Shown in pieces: positions 1-12,110 of a stretch of 64,000 nt of DNA (its first letter is position 1; every line of letters starts with the position of its first letter). Under the pieces are notes generated by a model that had not been told where the DNA came from, searched no databases, and worked only from the letters and a program-made list of their open reading frames with translations. Location of the stretch: NCBI GenBank assembly GCA_028751875.1, contig CM054135.1, positions 59,092,128 through 59,156,127 on the forward strand, read 5' to 3'. The stretch comes from Rapana venosa (taxonomy: Eukaryota; Mollusca; Gastropoda; Neogastropoda; Muricidae). The translations under genes and the position numbers were made by a program.

Positions 1-112
1 GAGTCTGAACCGATGTTAACTCCAGGGGAAAATATTCCCTTGAACGGGAATCGAATCCGGGTCGTCAGATTGCGAGCGCAATGTTCTAACCACTAGGCTA
101 TCCCGTCCCGTG
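1..112 (-). mobile_element. tRNA-headed SINE fragment
   Basis: Read on the minus strand, the segment has an A-box-like TAGCCTAGTGGTTAG and a B-box-like GGATTCGATTCCC. It then runs into a body shared with the copy ending near 62290 (ATGTTAACTCCAGGGG on the plus strand). A true tRNA is unlikely, because the same head is joined to SINE body sequence elsewhere in the window. Confidence 0.6.
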
Positions 113-156
113 TATGTGCGTGTGTGTGTGTATGTGCGCGCGCGCGCGCTCACACA

Positions 157-195
<39 letters not shown>

Positions 196-206
196 ACACA
201 CACACG
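108..206. repeat. (TG/CG/CA)n microsatellite
   Basis: TG dinucleotides pass through CG repeats into CA repeats, making an imperfect inverted alternating purine-pyrimidine tract. Confidence 0.9.
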
Positions 207-588
207 AGCCGGTGTATATTTCATATTTTATCACATCCAAAGTATTAATACAAAAATAAAGATGCGTGTAAATGTGTGTGATGTAATCTGAAAGGCCGAT
301 ACCAGTTCTGTGGACTCTTTAAGGAAATCGCTCATTTGTAGAACCAATACCCTTAAGACTTGCTATTCTTCTTACACAAGTGTGTCAAGCATATCATTAC
401 AACTGGATTGTAAGCCAAGCTCATGCTTTTGATACACAGGGGCATTGGATTTTAAAACATAATATAATTTTAAAAAAGCAAGCACACGAGCGCTTATTCC
501 ACCATCCTGGAAATAAACGAATAACATAAAGAGTAAGGTAAAAATAAACATTATGCGGGTGTAGACTTCTCGTTTTCTTGCCCTCCAG
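207..588. other. Region upstream of FOXJ1
   Basis: AT-rich single-copy-looking DNA. I see no coding pattern. It ends in the pyrimidine-rich CAG that may be a 3' splice site for FOXJ1. Confidence 0.5.
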
Positions 589-608
589 GAGATTCGCACA
601 GACCACGC

Positions 609-643
609 TGACGTCACGTCGCGTCACGGAGTAGTTGACGTCA
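609..643 (+). promoter_or_regulatory. Pair of perfect CRE palindromes (TGACGTCA) at the FOXJ1 start
   Basis: TGACGTCA occurs at 609-616 and 636-643, with a GCGTCAC half-site between them. The second copy overlaps the A of the chosen ATG. TGACGTCA is the CREB/ATF consensus. Whether it works as DNA here depends on where transcription starts, which the sequence does not show. Confidence 0.45.
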
Positions 644-1248
644 TGAAAGTGCCCGTCATGCTCAACACCTCCGTCACCACGCCCGCCCCGCGTGTCTCCA
701 GGATCGCCTCGGCCCCCGCCACCCTCTGCAGCACCTCGCAGCTGGCGCAGCGCCTGCAGCAGAACTGGCTGGCCCAGCACCCCACCGACACCTGCGGCAA
801 CGGCGGGGTCAACCTGGACGACTCCCTGACCAGCCTCACCTGGCTGCAGAACCTCAACATCCTCAAGATCACCTCCCCGACGCCTCCTCCCAGCCCGCCA
901 GCCCCTCACGTCAACCCCCACAGGTTCAGCAAGAGCGGGCCGCAGCCCCCTCCTCTGCTGCAGTCGCACCTCAGCATGCCTGCAGGGGCCGTGTCTGCCC
1001 AGCCGCCCAGGCTGGAGCCCCAGGCTGTGTCCCTGGCGGACCCCCCGCCCGTGTGTGTGGCCTCGCTGATGAACACGGAGGCTGTGGACTACAAGACCAA
1101 CCCCTACGTGAAGCCGCCCTACTCTTACGCCACCCTGATCTGCATGGCGATGAAGGAGACCAAGAAGCACAAGATCACCCTGTCCTCCATCTACAACTGG
1201 ATCACCGACAACTTCATGTATTACCGCATGGCTGATCCCAGCTGGCAG
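643..1248 (+). CDS. FOXJ1: FOXJ1 coding exon 1
   Basis: This exon holds 202 codons: a Pro/Gln-rich N-terminus, the LTSLTWLQ block and the first half of the forkhead, ending at SWQ. It is GC-rich compared with its flanks. The sequence TTTTCTTGCCCTCCAG ending at 588 looks like a strong 3' splice site, so the transcribed exon may begin at 589 and the 5' UTR may be spliced. Confidence 0.93.
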
Positions 1249-2933
1249 GTAGGCTTAGAGGATGTTTGGTTCGGGGTTTTTTGGGGGGTTTTTTGTTTTT
1301 GTTTGGGATTTTTTTTTTTTTTGGGGGGGGGGGGGGGGGGGAGGGGGTCTAGACCTAAGAGGTATTTTCCTTCCTCAATGCTTGCTGAAGTGTTTTTTTT
1401 AAATGCTAAAATTTTAAAAAAAAGTAAGAGCTGATTGTTATGAGAGCATTGATCTGTTATTAAGTACATTTAAAAATGAAACAAAAAATCCATTGCAGCC
1501 ATAAAAACTATGAAGCTATATGTTTGTATATATGTCGAACACACAATGTAAAACATGAATCGTTGAGGTCATGAAAGGTCTCAAGTTAAAGATATAATAT
1601 GGGTGTTCATCATAGACAACTGGTATCCACCCGGTTTGATAGTCTTCTGCCTGTGCATACCTGCCAGATTTTTTTGTCTTTTCCTTTATGACGTCCCCTC
1701 ACCTCCAGTCCCCTCCAGCAGTACAATATATCCAGTAATCTACAAGTGTTTGTCCACACCTACCGTGTAAGACCCAACTTTTCCCCCTTCTTTGTCCCCT
1801 CCATCTGATACGTTGGATAATCTTCTTCACATGTACATGTGTACTTGTGTCCATAAAGCCTACCATCTGTCAGTCTTTCGTGGATCTGATTTTCAAGCAG
1901 ATTAGGCCTGCTTAATGAATCCAAGATTTGTGGTTTGTTATCATTGTTCGTGATGTGTTGTTCTGTTGGGGGTGGGGGAAGGGGGTGTTAGTTGGATTGA
2001 TTTGCTTCATTTGTTTGTTGTTGGACTTTTGTTGTTTGTTTTGTTGTTTGTTTGTTTGCTTTGGTTTTGCTTGTTGTTGGTTCTTTCCCTTATAGAATTA
2101 GGGAAAAATGCAAAAGCATCTATTTAGCGATAACGTTCTATTTTCAGAATTCCATCCGACACAACCTCTCTCTGAACAAATGCTTCGAGAAAGTTCCACG
2201 ACGGAAAGACGAGCCTGGAAAAGGTGGATTCTGGAGAATCAACCCCGAGTACAGCGACATGATAGAGAACGGCATTTTCAAGAAACGGCAGAACACCAGC
2301 AAAGACTCCTGCTTCATGCCGCCCGCCAAGCGAGTGAAGCAGGAGGAGGACGAGCTGCTGATGGCCGTCAACAGCATCAAGGGCACCCGGGAGGACAAGC
2401 TGCTCAGCAACGGCTCCGTGCACTACGAACACGACGATTCTGACGACGATTCCTTGACGTTGCGTGCAGACTTCAACTGGACGGCCATCATGAACCAGGA
2501 CATTGACATCGGTGGTGTGAGCATGAGGACAGAATGCATCATCGACAACGACGATTCAGGACCCTTGATAGCCATGAGCCCGCCTTCTTCGGAGACCAAC
2601 TCGGACGATCTCGGGCTGGATGACCTGTTCTCTCAGACCGACATTTCCATGGATATGCCTTTGGACTGTACGAACCACAACCCCCTGGACCTGACAGTGA
2701 CAGGTACAGGGATCCGGCCTCCAGAGTGGTGGTCAGACAACCTTCTGCAGGAGATCAAGACGGAGCCTGACGATGCCGAACATGCCAGCGGTCTCCACAC
2801 CCCGGTGCCTCCCTCCCCAAAGTCAGACATCGATGACATTTGGAACAATGCCACTGGTCTGGACGGCAATGGCGCCTTCGATCTGGACAACCTGTTTGAC
2901 ATTGACAATATCCCCAGCCCCTCAGTCTTATAA
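643..2933 (+). CDS. FOXJ1: Forkhead box J1 transcription factor, join(643..1248, 2148..2933)
   Basis: Two exons join in phase 0 (donor CAG|GTAGGC after 1248, acceptor TTTTCAG before 2148) to give 463 residues. The forkhead DNA-binding domain runs from [10 protein letters not shown] at about residue 157 to about 247. It crosses the junction at [16 protein letters not shown] and continues to GFWRINPEY and FKKRQ. N-terminal to it, [17 protein letters not shown] matches the conserved FOXJ1 block before the forkhead, which separates it from other FOX classes. The C-terminal half is acidic, with LDLTV and DIDDIW blocks, and is probably the activation region. In animals FOXJ1 is a nuclear factor that switches on motile-cilium genes together with RFX factors. 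ATG 643 was chosen because it opens the long frame; ATG 658 is an alternative. The gene is convergent with the HELZ2-like gene. Confidence 0.95.
1249..2147 (+). other. FOXJ1 intron
   Basis: This GT-AG intron of 899 bp splits the forkhead between the SWQ and NSIRHN codons. It contains a T tract followed by a G homopolymer at about 1308-1345 and T/G-rich low-complexity DNA at 1970-2090. I see no gene in it. Confidence 0.85.
2148..2933 (+). CDS. FOXJ1: FOXJ1 coding exon 2
   Basis: This exon holds 261 codons and the stop TAA. It starts at [10 protein letters not shown], helix 3 (the recognition helix) of the forkhead, and carries the wing region and the acidic C-terminus. The frame is also open for 96 bp upstream of the acceptor, but the forkhead alignment requires a start at 2148. 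Confidence 0.94.
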   Translation, partial: NSIRHNLSLNKCFEKVPRRKDEPGKGGFWRINPEYSDMIENGIFKKRQNTSKDSCFMPPAKRVKQEEDELLMAVNSIKGTREDKLLSNGSVHYEHDDSDDDSLTLRADFNWTAIMNQDIDIGGVSMRTECIIDNDDSGPLIAMSPPSSETNSDDLGLDDLFSQTDISMDMPLDCTNHNPLDLTVTGTGIRPPEWWSDNLLQEIKTEPDDAEHASGLHTPVPPSPKSDIDDIWNNATGLDGNGAFDLDNLFDIDNIPSPSVL

Positions 2934-4117
2934 CACAGTGTGTAGGTCTCTCCGTTCATCCACAATACACTGAAGCCTCTTGCTACGTTTTGGCAAAACA
3001 CATCGTCTATGACGATCTATTTGCAAGATTATGGTAGATCAATGCACATGACCACAAAAAAACAACAACCCCAAACAAACGAAAAATGTATTACTATTGT
3101 AACAGTACTAGTTTTGGAATGACTATGATGGCTTTGTAGGCCAAAAAAAAAAGAAAAGAAAAAAAGGGAAAAAATTGTAATCTGTTCAAAAGGTTAGCTG
3201 TGATCTGTAAAGTCAAAGAAATTCTGAAAATGTGTGTCTGTACTTAAATCAGTTTTATTTACACACTGCTGAAAAAGGCGATACCTTTGCTGTTAAAACA
3301 AGTTGGTTCATGAAAACAACAGAGCTCAGGAAAATGTAAGTTAACCAATTTTTTGTGGCATTTTTATATTTTTATTTATGTGCAGTTTAATTCCGTCCAA
3401 GACAAATCATGCCTAACCCTTCCTGCCATTTTCATGAATGAGTAAATGACGACTGATGAATATTACCAACTATGTTGGAGCAATACATGGCGTGTAATCT
3501 ATCATAATTCATGAACAGCGAGGTTGAATTTTAAACCCGCAAGACAGCAATTGAAAGAAATGAAGCACTTCCACCTCAACAACTGTTGTTCAACATCACT
3601 TGACTGCATAGGCTGAATCTTATTTGTGAGTTGCCATGGTATACCTTTGACAGTATTTATTTAAAGTATTATGTATGAGAGCAGTAATTTGATACCTTTT
3701 TGCTGTTGCTACGTCCATTACTTTCACAATAAGACGAAAAGGGAATTCGTTTTGGAGTTCATGCTAAATTTTGCATTCCTTTTCACATACAAACTTGTTG
3801 GTGGTCAAATCTGGTTGTTTGCTCCCGTTGCTTTCTTTCAGTATTGCAATATTACAGTCATGGTTGAGTTGCTCAACACAAGATCACAGATATCTGTGTT
3901 TGAGCGTTTGAGGATTTGATTGTTATTGTCTTTGTTTGTTATTCGTTTAAAAAATATATATATATTTGTGGGTTGTTTGAAATGCTGTTCACACAAAGTC
4001 AGTGTCCTGTGTGGGTAGCGTCTTAATGCACTGAGCACTTGAAGTTGTTTTGGGCTGTCTTCTGCTGTCCACGTCTGTCCTGTCTTCTGGCAGACATACA
4101 GAAATGATGACGACAAT

Positions 4118-4194
<77 letters not shown>
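4118..4194. repeat. (GA)n microsatellite
   Basis: Pure GA dinucleotide run of about 38 units. Confidence 0.97.
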
Positions 4195-4196
<2 letters not shown>

Positions 4197-4899
4197 TTAT
4201 TCAGCAGCAGATTCTGTGATGACATGATTTTGAAACAACCAAACCAAACAAAAACACCAACAAAGCAAACGTCCCTTTCATTTCAATGTTAGTCTTGCCA
4301 TGAATGACATACAATCTTCTTTTATTCACTTGAGATCAGTTTGTTTCTTCGTTTAGTTAATATTGACGTTAGCTGTCAGTTGTATCATTACCACTTTGTA
4401 ATGAGTTTTGTTACATTATGAGGATGGGGGAGTTTTATGGTGTGACATATAGGGGGCCTACACTCTGAGGGGTGACATAGCTTTCTTCTGTTGTTTGCTG
4501 CTACTGAAGGTTAGACTTTTAACTTTCTTTTGTAGTAAAGTTTCCCTCTCTTGATTGCTGAATTTAAAGACTATATTTGGCTTTCTTTTGTAGTAAAACA
4601 GTGACGAAATTCCGTCCAGCCCTGACCAAATCACAATGGCAACCACAGTGTCAATTTATGCAAAATACTGTTTCTGATTCTTTGATAACATTCTCTTTTG
4701 AAAAAATCAACATTCATGGATGATGTCTGATTTGAACACAACTTTTATAATTGGTTGAAAACAAACTTGGTGTTACAAAAAGTTACTGCTATAAAGACTT
4801 TTGTGAGAAGATATTATAGAGCTATTCAAGTCTAGTGTGCCTCCCCCCAAAAAAACAATCAAACCAACAACACAAAACCCAACAACAACAACAACAACA

Positions 4900-4901
<2 letters not shown>

Positions 4902-4944
<43 letters not shown>
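4902..4944. repeat. (CA)n microsatellite
   Basis: CA dinucleotide run preceded by (CAA)n. Confidence 0.95.
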
Positions 4945-4946
<2 letters not shown>

Positions 4947-5414
4947 GTTTGCATATCCTTTAGAAGCTTATAAAGTTATATGACATAAACATTTGATTTT
5001 CTTTTTTTGTTTGTTGTTGTTGTTGTGGTTTGTTGTTTGTTGTTGTTTTTGTGGGGGGTTTTGTGGGTGTTTTTTTGGGGGGGGTAACATTTACAATTTT
5101 TAATCGAATTGCAAAAAAGGTTTACACTGTAAAAAGCAGCTTAGTCTTTTCATGTAGATAATCAACTTTTTTTTTAAAATCATGAAATTATTTCCTTTAC
5201 CCCACCCATTCAATAAACCCATATTTTTCATTTATTAAAAAACACACCTTAATTTCAATATACAAGACACCCATTCATTGGACCTTTATGAATGACACTG
5301 TTAAAAAATGTAGTGAACAAAACAAGTATGCCAAAAGATAAAATCCCACCAAACTCCATATAAAACATTTTTTTTTTTTAAAAATGTACACAACGAATTA
5401 ATTGAGCCTGTTCC

Positions 5415-5455
5415 ACACACACACACACAACACACAAACACACACACACACACAC

Positions 5456-5500
<45 letters not shown>
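5415..5500. repeat. Compound (CA)n-(GA)n microsatellite
   Basis: A CA run changes into a GA run without spacer. Confidence 0.95.
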
Positions 5501-5502
<2 letters not shown>

Positions 5503-5821
5503 TAATGAACCAGTACCCCGGCAAAAGAACCACACCGAATGAACAGCCTTGTAGGGGATGGGACACGATTCCAGAAAGTAATGACCTACATTGAGTCTCT
5601 ATTGATTGAAGCCTTGAGGGAAACGGGGGCTTGAGCGAGGTGCCTAATCAGCACATGTCCTTACAAGGTGACAGCTCAGCTAGACCTTGAATCTTTGATG
5701 ACACCTGCCACAACTCACAGGCTGATCATCAGTCTTCCACTGCACAACCTGTAATTATTATTGCCGGGTGGCCTACAGGCTGGCTGGCTGGAGTGGAGAT
5801 CACAGGCCACGTTTGTCAATG

Positions 5822-5935
<114 letters not shown>

Positions 5936-7102
5936 GTGTGAATGGGTGCAGTCATTAATAACTATGTTAGAGTACGTTATAGTACAGTGTGATCTCGATG
6001 TAATGACTGTTTTGTAATGAAAATGCTGTGTCAAGTTTTGTTTTTCTCTTTCTTTCTTTTTTCTTTTTTTACACATGGTAATGCTTTGTTCCTCCACTCC
6101 CCCCTTTTTTGTTTTGTTTTCAAGCAACATCTTTTCTGTTCCAAGACAACAATGAATCACTCCCCAAAGGTGCAAACTGAACAAACATGACTGGCATGAA
6201 TTTACAGATTTCATAAACAAATGCCTAAAACTTGTCCAGTATCATAGAACTAAATCTAGATGATAAAATAAAAGGTGTTTTCTGTTACTCTGCCCTATAG
6301 CCCACATCTTTATTCAAGTCTAGGAATAGAGGAAGAGGGATGTAAAAGTACCTTGGTTACTGCAATAGTTCAGATCACGTATGCCAATGATCTTGTTATA
6401 AACAGGGACTTCAATTTTGAACAGGGGATAAAGAAACAAGCGCACACGCATACATGTAAATCACATCATACATGTAAATCATACAATACATATCCAGTAT
6501 AAACAGCAGAAATGTAGCTGCAAATAGGCTTTTCACTTATCCTGAAAACGCTCCTCTCTTCCATACCTCCCCAACCCCCACCTTCAATAAAAACGTAACA
6601 GAAAAAGTGCTGCCCAATTAACGTATCTCCACAGAATAATTTTTTGAAGAGAAAAAGCTGAATCAAAACAACAACAACAAAAACCAACAAAATAAAACAA
6701 ACAATCAAAATGACAGAAAGAAAAGACAGAAGAAGTGAAAGTAGAAGGGCAGATAAGGCAAAAACATGATGTCAAATGCTATAAACATCTGTGGACAAAA
6801 CCAAAGTTTGTGGGCTTCACACCACACAGTGCAACCTCTGATTAGCGCCAGCTTTCCACAGTAGAGATTCCACGGTCATGTTTAAACACGACCCTCTTGG
6901 AATCACTCCCTTAAATACCTATTACCTTCCATTTACCTGCGGGCAAAGACAATAAGGTCGCAGGTTCTTATTGCGTAGTGTTTAAAGGTAGCAAGCGGCT
7001 TACCCCTTTAATCCCATTTTGCCTTAAGAGATTATCTGCCAAGCAGGTTGAGTGGGATCAAGTCCCTTCCCAGCTATGTGGTTGGAAAGGTCATCTCGGT
7101 TT

Positions 7103-7229
7103 TGCACCGTTTGGTGGTGATTTGATTACACTGGTATTGCATGTAGCGATGGTGGTAACACAGTGTGCACCGTTTGGGGGCGATTTGATTACACTGGTAT
7201 TGCATGTAGCGATGGTGGTAACAGTGTGC
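7103..7229. repeat. Tandem duplication, 2 x about 63 bp
   Basis: A segment starting GCACCGTTTGG and ending GATGGTGGTAACA occurs twice in direct contact with few differences, which suggests a recent duplication. Confidence 0.9.
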
Positions 7230-7828
7230 AGCGCGGCTTTGATCGGTTAATCCTAGTTCATTGTTGTTTCAAGTGAACATACTTGTTTGGCCTCATAATG
7301 GGGGATGATTTCCAGCCCAAACAAAATGTTAAGGATGCTAAAAATATCGAATCCCCCCCCCCCTTTTTTTTTTTAAAAGAAGACATTTTTAAGCTAAAAA
7401 TGTTATATGCTTTTTCTAATAATTAGACATTTATGTCTACTTTCTCCTATCAGTAAAAATGATGTATGCTTTCTCTCCAAATGTTTACTGTATAAATGTG
7501 ATTGGTAATTGAAGTATGACTTTGATACGTTTTTCATAATTTAATTATAAAGACTTTGCTACGTTTACAAAAAAAAAATTGTTCAAGAAATGCAGCAGAG
7601 AGTTTGAATGTTGTTATGTTATCAGCTACCTGTGATAAACTCAGTGACTTGCTATCAGTATTAAATCATAACAGTAAATATGTGACATGTGTAATACACA
7701 TCTGGATGCATGGTTATTTTGGAACTGAAGGTTTTCATTCTGATAAATAAATAAAATTTTAAAAAGCAATGCAATCTTTCCTCTGTTTTTCTGTACTTCA
7801 TATTGGGAATGAATACTAAAGGACAAGA

Positions 7829-7830
<2 letters not shown>

Positions 7831-7923
<93 letters not shown>

Positions 7924-7932
7924 TGTGTGTGG
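7831..7932. repeat. (GA)n microsatellite
   Basis: GA run of about 45 units that passes into GTGTGTGTG. Confidence 0.97.
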
Positions 7933-8124
7933 TGTAGCAGCAACTGGCTAACTTGATCAGCTGATCACGCCGAACCCATGTAGTCTTCTCGTCAAATATT
8001 TAATTCCTTTACCCCTCTTCTCTTCTGTTTTCTCCCTTATTATGTTCTCTTCTGTTCTCCTTTTATATCTCTTCTCCTTTCTCCCTTTACCTATCATCTC
8101 TTATTTTCTCCCTTAACTTTCCAA

Positions 8125-8360
8125 GAAGTCGATGAGGCACTGCACTGACTTCTTAAGACACTCTAGGGCGAGTAGAACCTGGCGGAGCCCAGCCTTTTGC
8201 AGGTACCGGGTGCATGCTGGGTATGTTCGTGTTTCCGTAACCCACTGAACGCCGATGTGAATTGCAGGATATTTAGTGTGCTGATCTATCTTCTCTATGC
8301 TCATACATGAATAGAATGAAGGCACTGGCAGGTATGCAAATTAAGTTGTCCTGGAAAATT
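8125..8360 (-). mobile_element. SINE body, left part, interrupted by the 34-bp satellite
   Basis: The stretch containing GCATGCTGGGTATGTTCGTG, CCCACTGAACGCC and GGCACTGGCAGG matches the body of the SINE at 31262-31620 in order and orientation. Its other end, a tRNA-like head, is found after the satellite at 10232-10310. Confidence 0.6.
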
Positions 8361-10231
8361 GTAGACAATCTCCACCCTTAATTTACCAGACATTGTAGAT
8401 AATCTCCACCCTTAATTTACCAGACATTGTAAACATTCTCCACCCTTAATTTACCAGACATTGTAAACAATCTCCACCCTTAATTTACCAGACATTGTAG
8501 ACAATCTCCACCCTTAATTTACCAGACATTGTAGACAATCTCCACCCTTAATTTACCAGACATTGTAAACAATCTCCACCCTTAATTTACCAGACATTGT
8601 AAACATTCTCCACCCTTAATTTACCAGACATTGTAAACAATCTCCACCCTTAATTTACCAGACATTGTAAACAATCTCCACCCTTAATTTACCAGACATT
8701 GTAAACAATCTCCACCCTTAATTTACCAGACATTGTAGACAATCTCCACCCTTAATTTACCAGACATTGTAGATAATCTCCACCCTTAATTTACCAGACA
8801 TTGTAGACAATCTCCCCCCTTAATTTACCAGACATTGTAAACATTCTCCACCCTTAATTTACCAGACATTGTAAACATTCTCCACCCTTAATTTACCAGA
8901 CATTGTAAACATTCTCCACCCTAATTTACCAGACATTGTAAACAATCTCCCCCCTTAATTTACCAGACATTGTAGACATTCTCCACCCTTAATTTACCAG
9001 ACATTGTAGACAATCTCCACCCTTAATTTACCAGACATCGTAGACAATCACCACCGTTAATTTACCAGACATCGTAAACAATCTCCACCCTTAATTTACC
9101 AGACATCGTAAACAATCTCCACCCTTAATTTACCAGACATCGTAAACAATCTCCACCCTTAATTTACCAGACAACGTAAACAATCTCCACCCTTAATTTA
9201 CCAGACATCGTAGACAATCTCCCCCCACCCCCCTTAATTTACCAGACATCGTAGACAATCTCCACCCTTAATTTACCAGACATTGTAAACAATCTCCACC
9301 CTTAATTTACCAGACATTGTACAATCTCCAACCTTAATTTACCAGACATTGTAACATTCTCCACCCTTAATTTACCAGACATCGTAAACAATCTCCACCC
9401 TTAATTTACCAGACATTGTAGACAATCTCCACCCTTAATTTACCAACATCGTAAACATTCTCCACCTTAATTTTACCAGACATTGTAGACAATCTCCCCC
9501 TTAATTTACCAGACATTGTAGACAATCTCCACCCTTAATTTACAGACATTGTAGACATTCTCCACCCTTAATTTACCAGACATTGTAAACAATCTCCACC
9601 CTTAATTTACCAGACATTGTAAACATTCTCCACCCTTAATTTACCAGACATTGTAAACATTCTCCACCCTTAATTTACCAGACATTGTAAACAATCTCCC
9701 CCCTTAATTTACCAGACATTGTAGACATTCTCCATCTCCCCCCTTAATTTACCAGACATTGTAGACATTCTCCACCCTTAATTTACCAGACATTGTAGAC
9801 AATCTCCACCCTTAATTTACCAGACATCGTAGACAATCTCCACCCTTAATTTACCAGACATTGTAGACAATCTCCACCCTTAATTTACTAGACATCGTAA
9901 AAAATCTCCACCCTTAATTTACTAGACATCGTAAACAATCTCCACCCTTAATTTACCAGACATTGTAGACAATCTCCACCCTTAATTTACCACACATCGT
10001 AAAAAATCTCCACCCTTAATTTACCAGACATCGTAAACAATCTCCACCCTTAATTTACCAGACATTGTAGACAATCTCCACCCTTAATTTACCAGACATT
10101 GTAGACAATCTCCACCCTTAATTTACCAGACATTGTAGACAATCTCCCCCTTAATTTACCAGACATTGTAAACAATCTCCACCCTTAATTTACCAGACAT
10201 TGTAAACAATCTCCACCCTTAATTTACCAGA
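8358..10231. repeat. Satellite array, 34-bp unit, about 55 copies
   Basis: The unit contains GTAGACAATCTCCACCC followed by TTAATTTACCAGACATT. Variants fall in patches: AAACATTC versus AGACAATC, and a block with CATCGTA at about 9035-9260. Such patchiness points to local homogenisation. The array has no coding potential. It lies within a SINE and its unit resembles a segment of that SINE. Confidence 0.97.
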
Positions 10232-10312
10232 CTCAACTGTGATTTAAACCCACGACCTCATGAAGCCACAAGATAGAAGTCACATGCTCTAATCCACTCA
10301 GTGACTTTGCCT
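10232..10312 (-). mobile_element. SINE tRNA-like head on the right side of the satellite
   Basis: The plus strand reads GATTTAAACCCACGACCTC and then CTAATCCACTCAGTG. On the minus strand these are a degenerate A box and B box. The relation to the SINE at 31262-31620 is collinear. Confidence 0.5.
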
Positions 10313-11460
10313 TTGACCTTTCATTTATTTCTACCGTTTCAACATTTCCCTGTGCAGTATTCTTCCTATTACTCAAATTGCAAGCTACCAAAGCAGATTT
10401 GTTCATTTGCAAGCGCTATATAAATTCCATACATTATTATTATCATTATTACTCACAGTAAACAGACAATTGTTGCATTTTTGTTCTTTTGTTTTTGTTA
10501 TTTATTATCATTATTACTAACAGTAAACAGACAATTGTTGCATTTTTGTTATTCTGTTGTTTTTGTTATTTAATGCGTACAGGTGATACTGACGTTTGAT
10601 TCAAGCAAAACAGACCACACAGAGCAATCCAGCTGTGTACATTACTTACGATATTACAGCAAGATAAAGGTTACAGCATTATTTTGTTTCGTGGTTGATA
10701 ATCAGTTTGTTCAGGCCCAGAGCCAATCCTACAGACTTGAACAACATAAATATTCACATTTCCAAGACTGGTGTCACCGATGTACAACTAGAAAATACAT
10801 GCACCGGTATATCCCAACAGCGATATCTCTCAATAGAGATAACACAGCTTCATGATTAGGCCGATAGAAAATATCAATTGGCAGAGAATAACAAAGGCTT
10901 AAGGGGTGAAGAGAGAAACGCACTATCAATTGGCAGAGAGTAAAAATGGCTTGAGGGGTGAACAAAGAAAGAATAATCCCTTCAATGCTAAGATACTGGA
11001 GCTCAGGGTTTTGTTTTTGTTGTTCTTTTTTGTCGAGCGATGATCGTTTTGTGGGTCAATGCACACTCTGACTCAGAAGGTCGGGGTTTTTCTTAACACC
11101 CGGCGTGGCCACTTGGACAGTACAGCCACCAGTAAGAAGCTTTGCAAAGTCCTCGGACTGACCGACTGTGCCCACCGGCGTGCTAGGCAATGCAGCAGTC
11201 AACACAGGAAAACACTCCCTACCTAAGGTTGCCCCCGTTTGTTTAGCTTGGGTCAGCCCTCAGTGTACATACATGGCTCCGATCCATAAGCGCTGCCGTG
11301 ATTGCCAGTGGTATTAGGAGAGTAAATACACTTGTTGCTGTAATGTATCGCTTTGGATTTCGAAGTAGTTTGCTTTGGTGTCTCTACAGTAAGAAAGAAA
11401 ACACAACCAAAAATTGATATACACAATCTTCAAGCTTAAGAAAGGATGACGTGGAGTAAA
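10313..11460. other. Intergenic DNA with short repeats
   Basis: The segment around 10410-10445 (GCGCTATATAAATTCC followed by ATTATT repeats) resembles the 3' tail of the non-LTR copies at 61330 and 62500. A roughly 55-bp segment is duplicated at about 10865-10970. I see no gene. Confidence 0.4.
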
Positions 11461-11479
11461 AGCATATATACACTGGTGT

Positions 11480-12110
11480 TGTTTTGACATCATCTCTGAA
11501 GATGGAATGTGATAATTTTAATCTTTATCTGCTGGCTTTTTTTCCTGAGCTATTCAGGGTTGCCGGTGTGAATCTTTCTCCTCCACTCAGATCTTTTCTG
11601 CGTCTCTTGGTTGGACACCTCGCTCTCTCTTCTATCTTCCTCCATGCAGTCTGTCTGTCTGTCTGATCCTTGGGTCTTCCTCTCGTTCCAACACTCATTA
11701 TTTACCACTTTCTTGCCAACATACTGGTCACCTTTCCTCCAAAACATGTCCAAACTATCATGGCCTTCCCTTACGTAGATACCACCAAGGTCCTCTGCAC
11801 TCACTTTCTCCTCACGTATTCCTTGTGCACCCTGTCTAACAGAGTCACTCCCTTGGACCATCGCAGCATTTTCATCTCAGCCACTTCTAATATTTTCAAC
11901 AATCCTTTTGTGTGGGCAACTGTCTCCAGAAGATAAAGCATTGCTGGTCTTACAACGGTCTTGTACATTCATTTTTCCTTTCTCTGTTGATGGAATTGTC
12001 TTGTCACAGAGCACTCCGGTCACTTTTCTTCAGCAGTTTCCAGCCAGCTGATATTTTTCTCACCACTTTCTCTTTCTGCCTCTCCATCTCCCTGTGCTGT
12101 TAGGCCCAGG
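11480..12110 (-). mobile_element. Decayed RTE-like non-LTR retrotransposon fragment
   Basis: Minus-strand frames, broken by stops and shifts, resemble the C-terminal part of an RTE-type reverse transcriptase: a VVRPALLYG-like piece, AEMKMLRW, DQYVGKKV and a final WRRKIHTGNPE. The order is right but no frame is continuous, so this is a dead fragment. Confidence 0.55.

Noticed and set aside
1..112. Possible tRNA gene near the left edge
   Set aside because: The A and B boxes belong to a SINE head. The sequence continues into SINE body shared with other copies.
421..1170. 249-residue minus-strand open frame opposite FOXJ1 exon 1
   Set aside because: It is the antisense shadow of the GC-rich FOXJ1 coding exon.
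8358..10231. Possible CRISPR-like regular array
   Set aside because: The units are in direct contact with no unique spacers, and the DNA is eukaryotic. It is a satellite.
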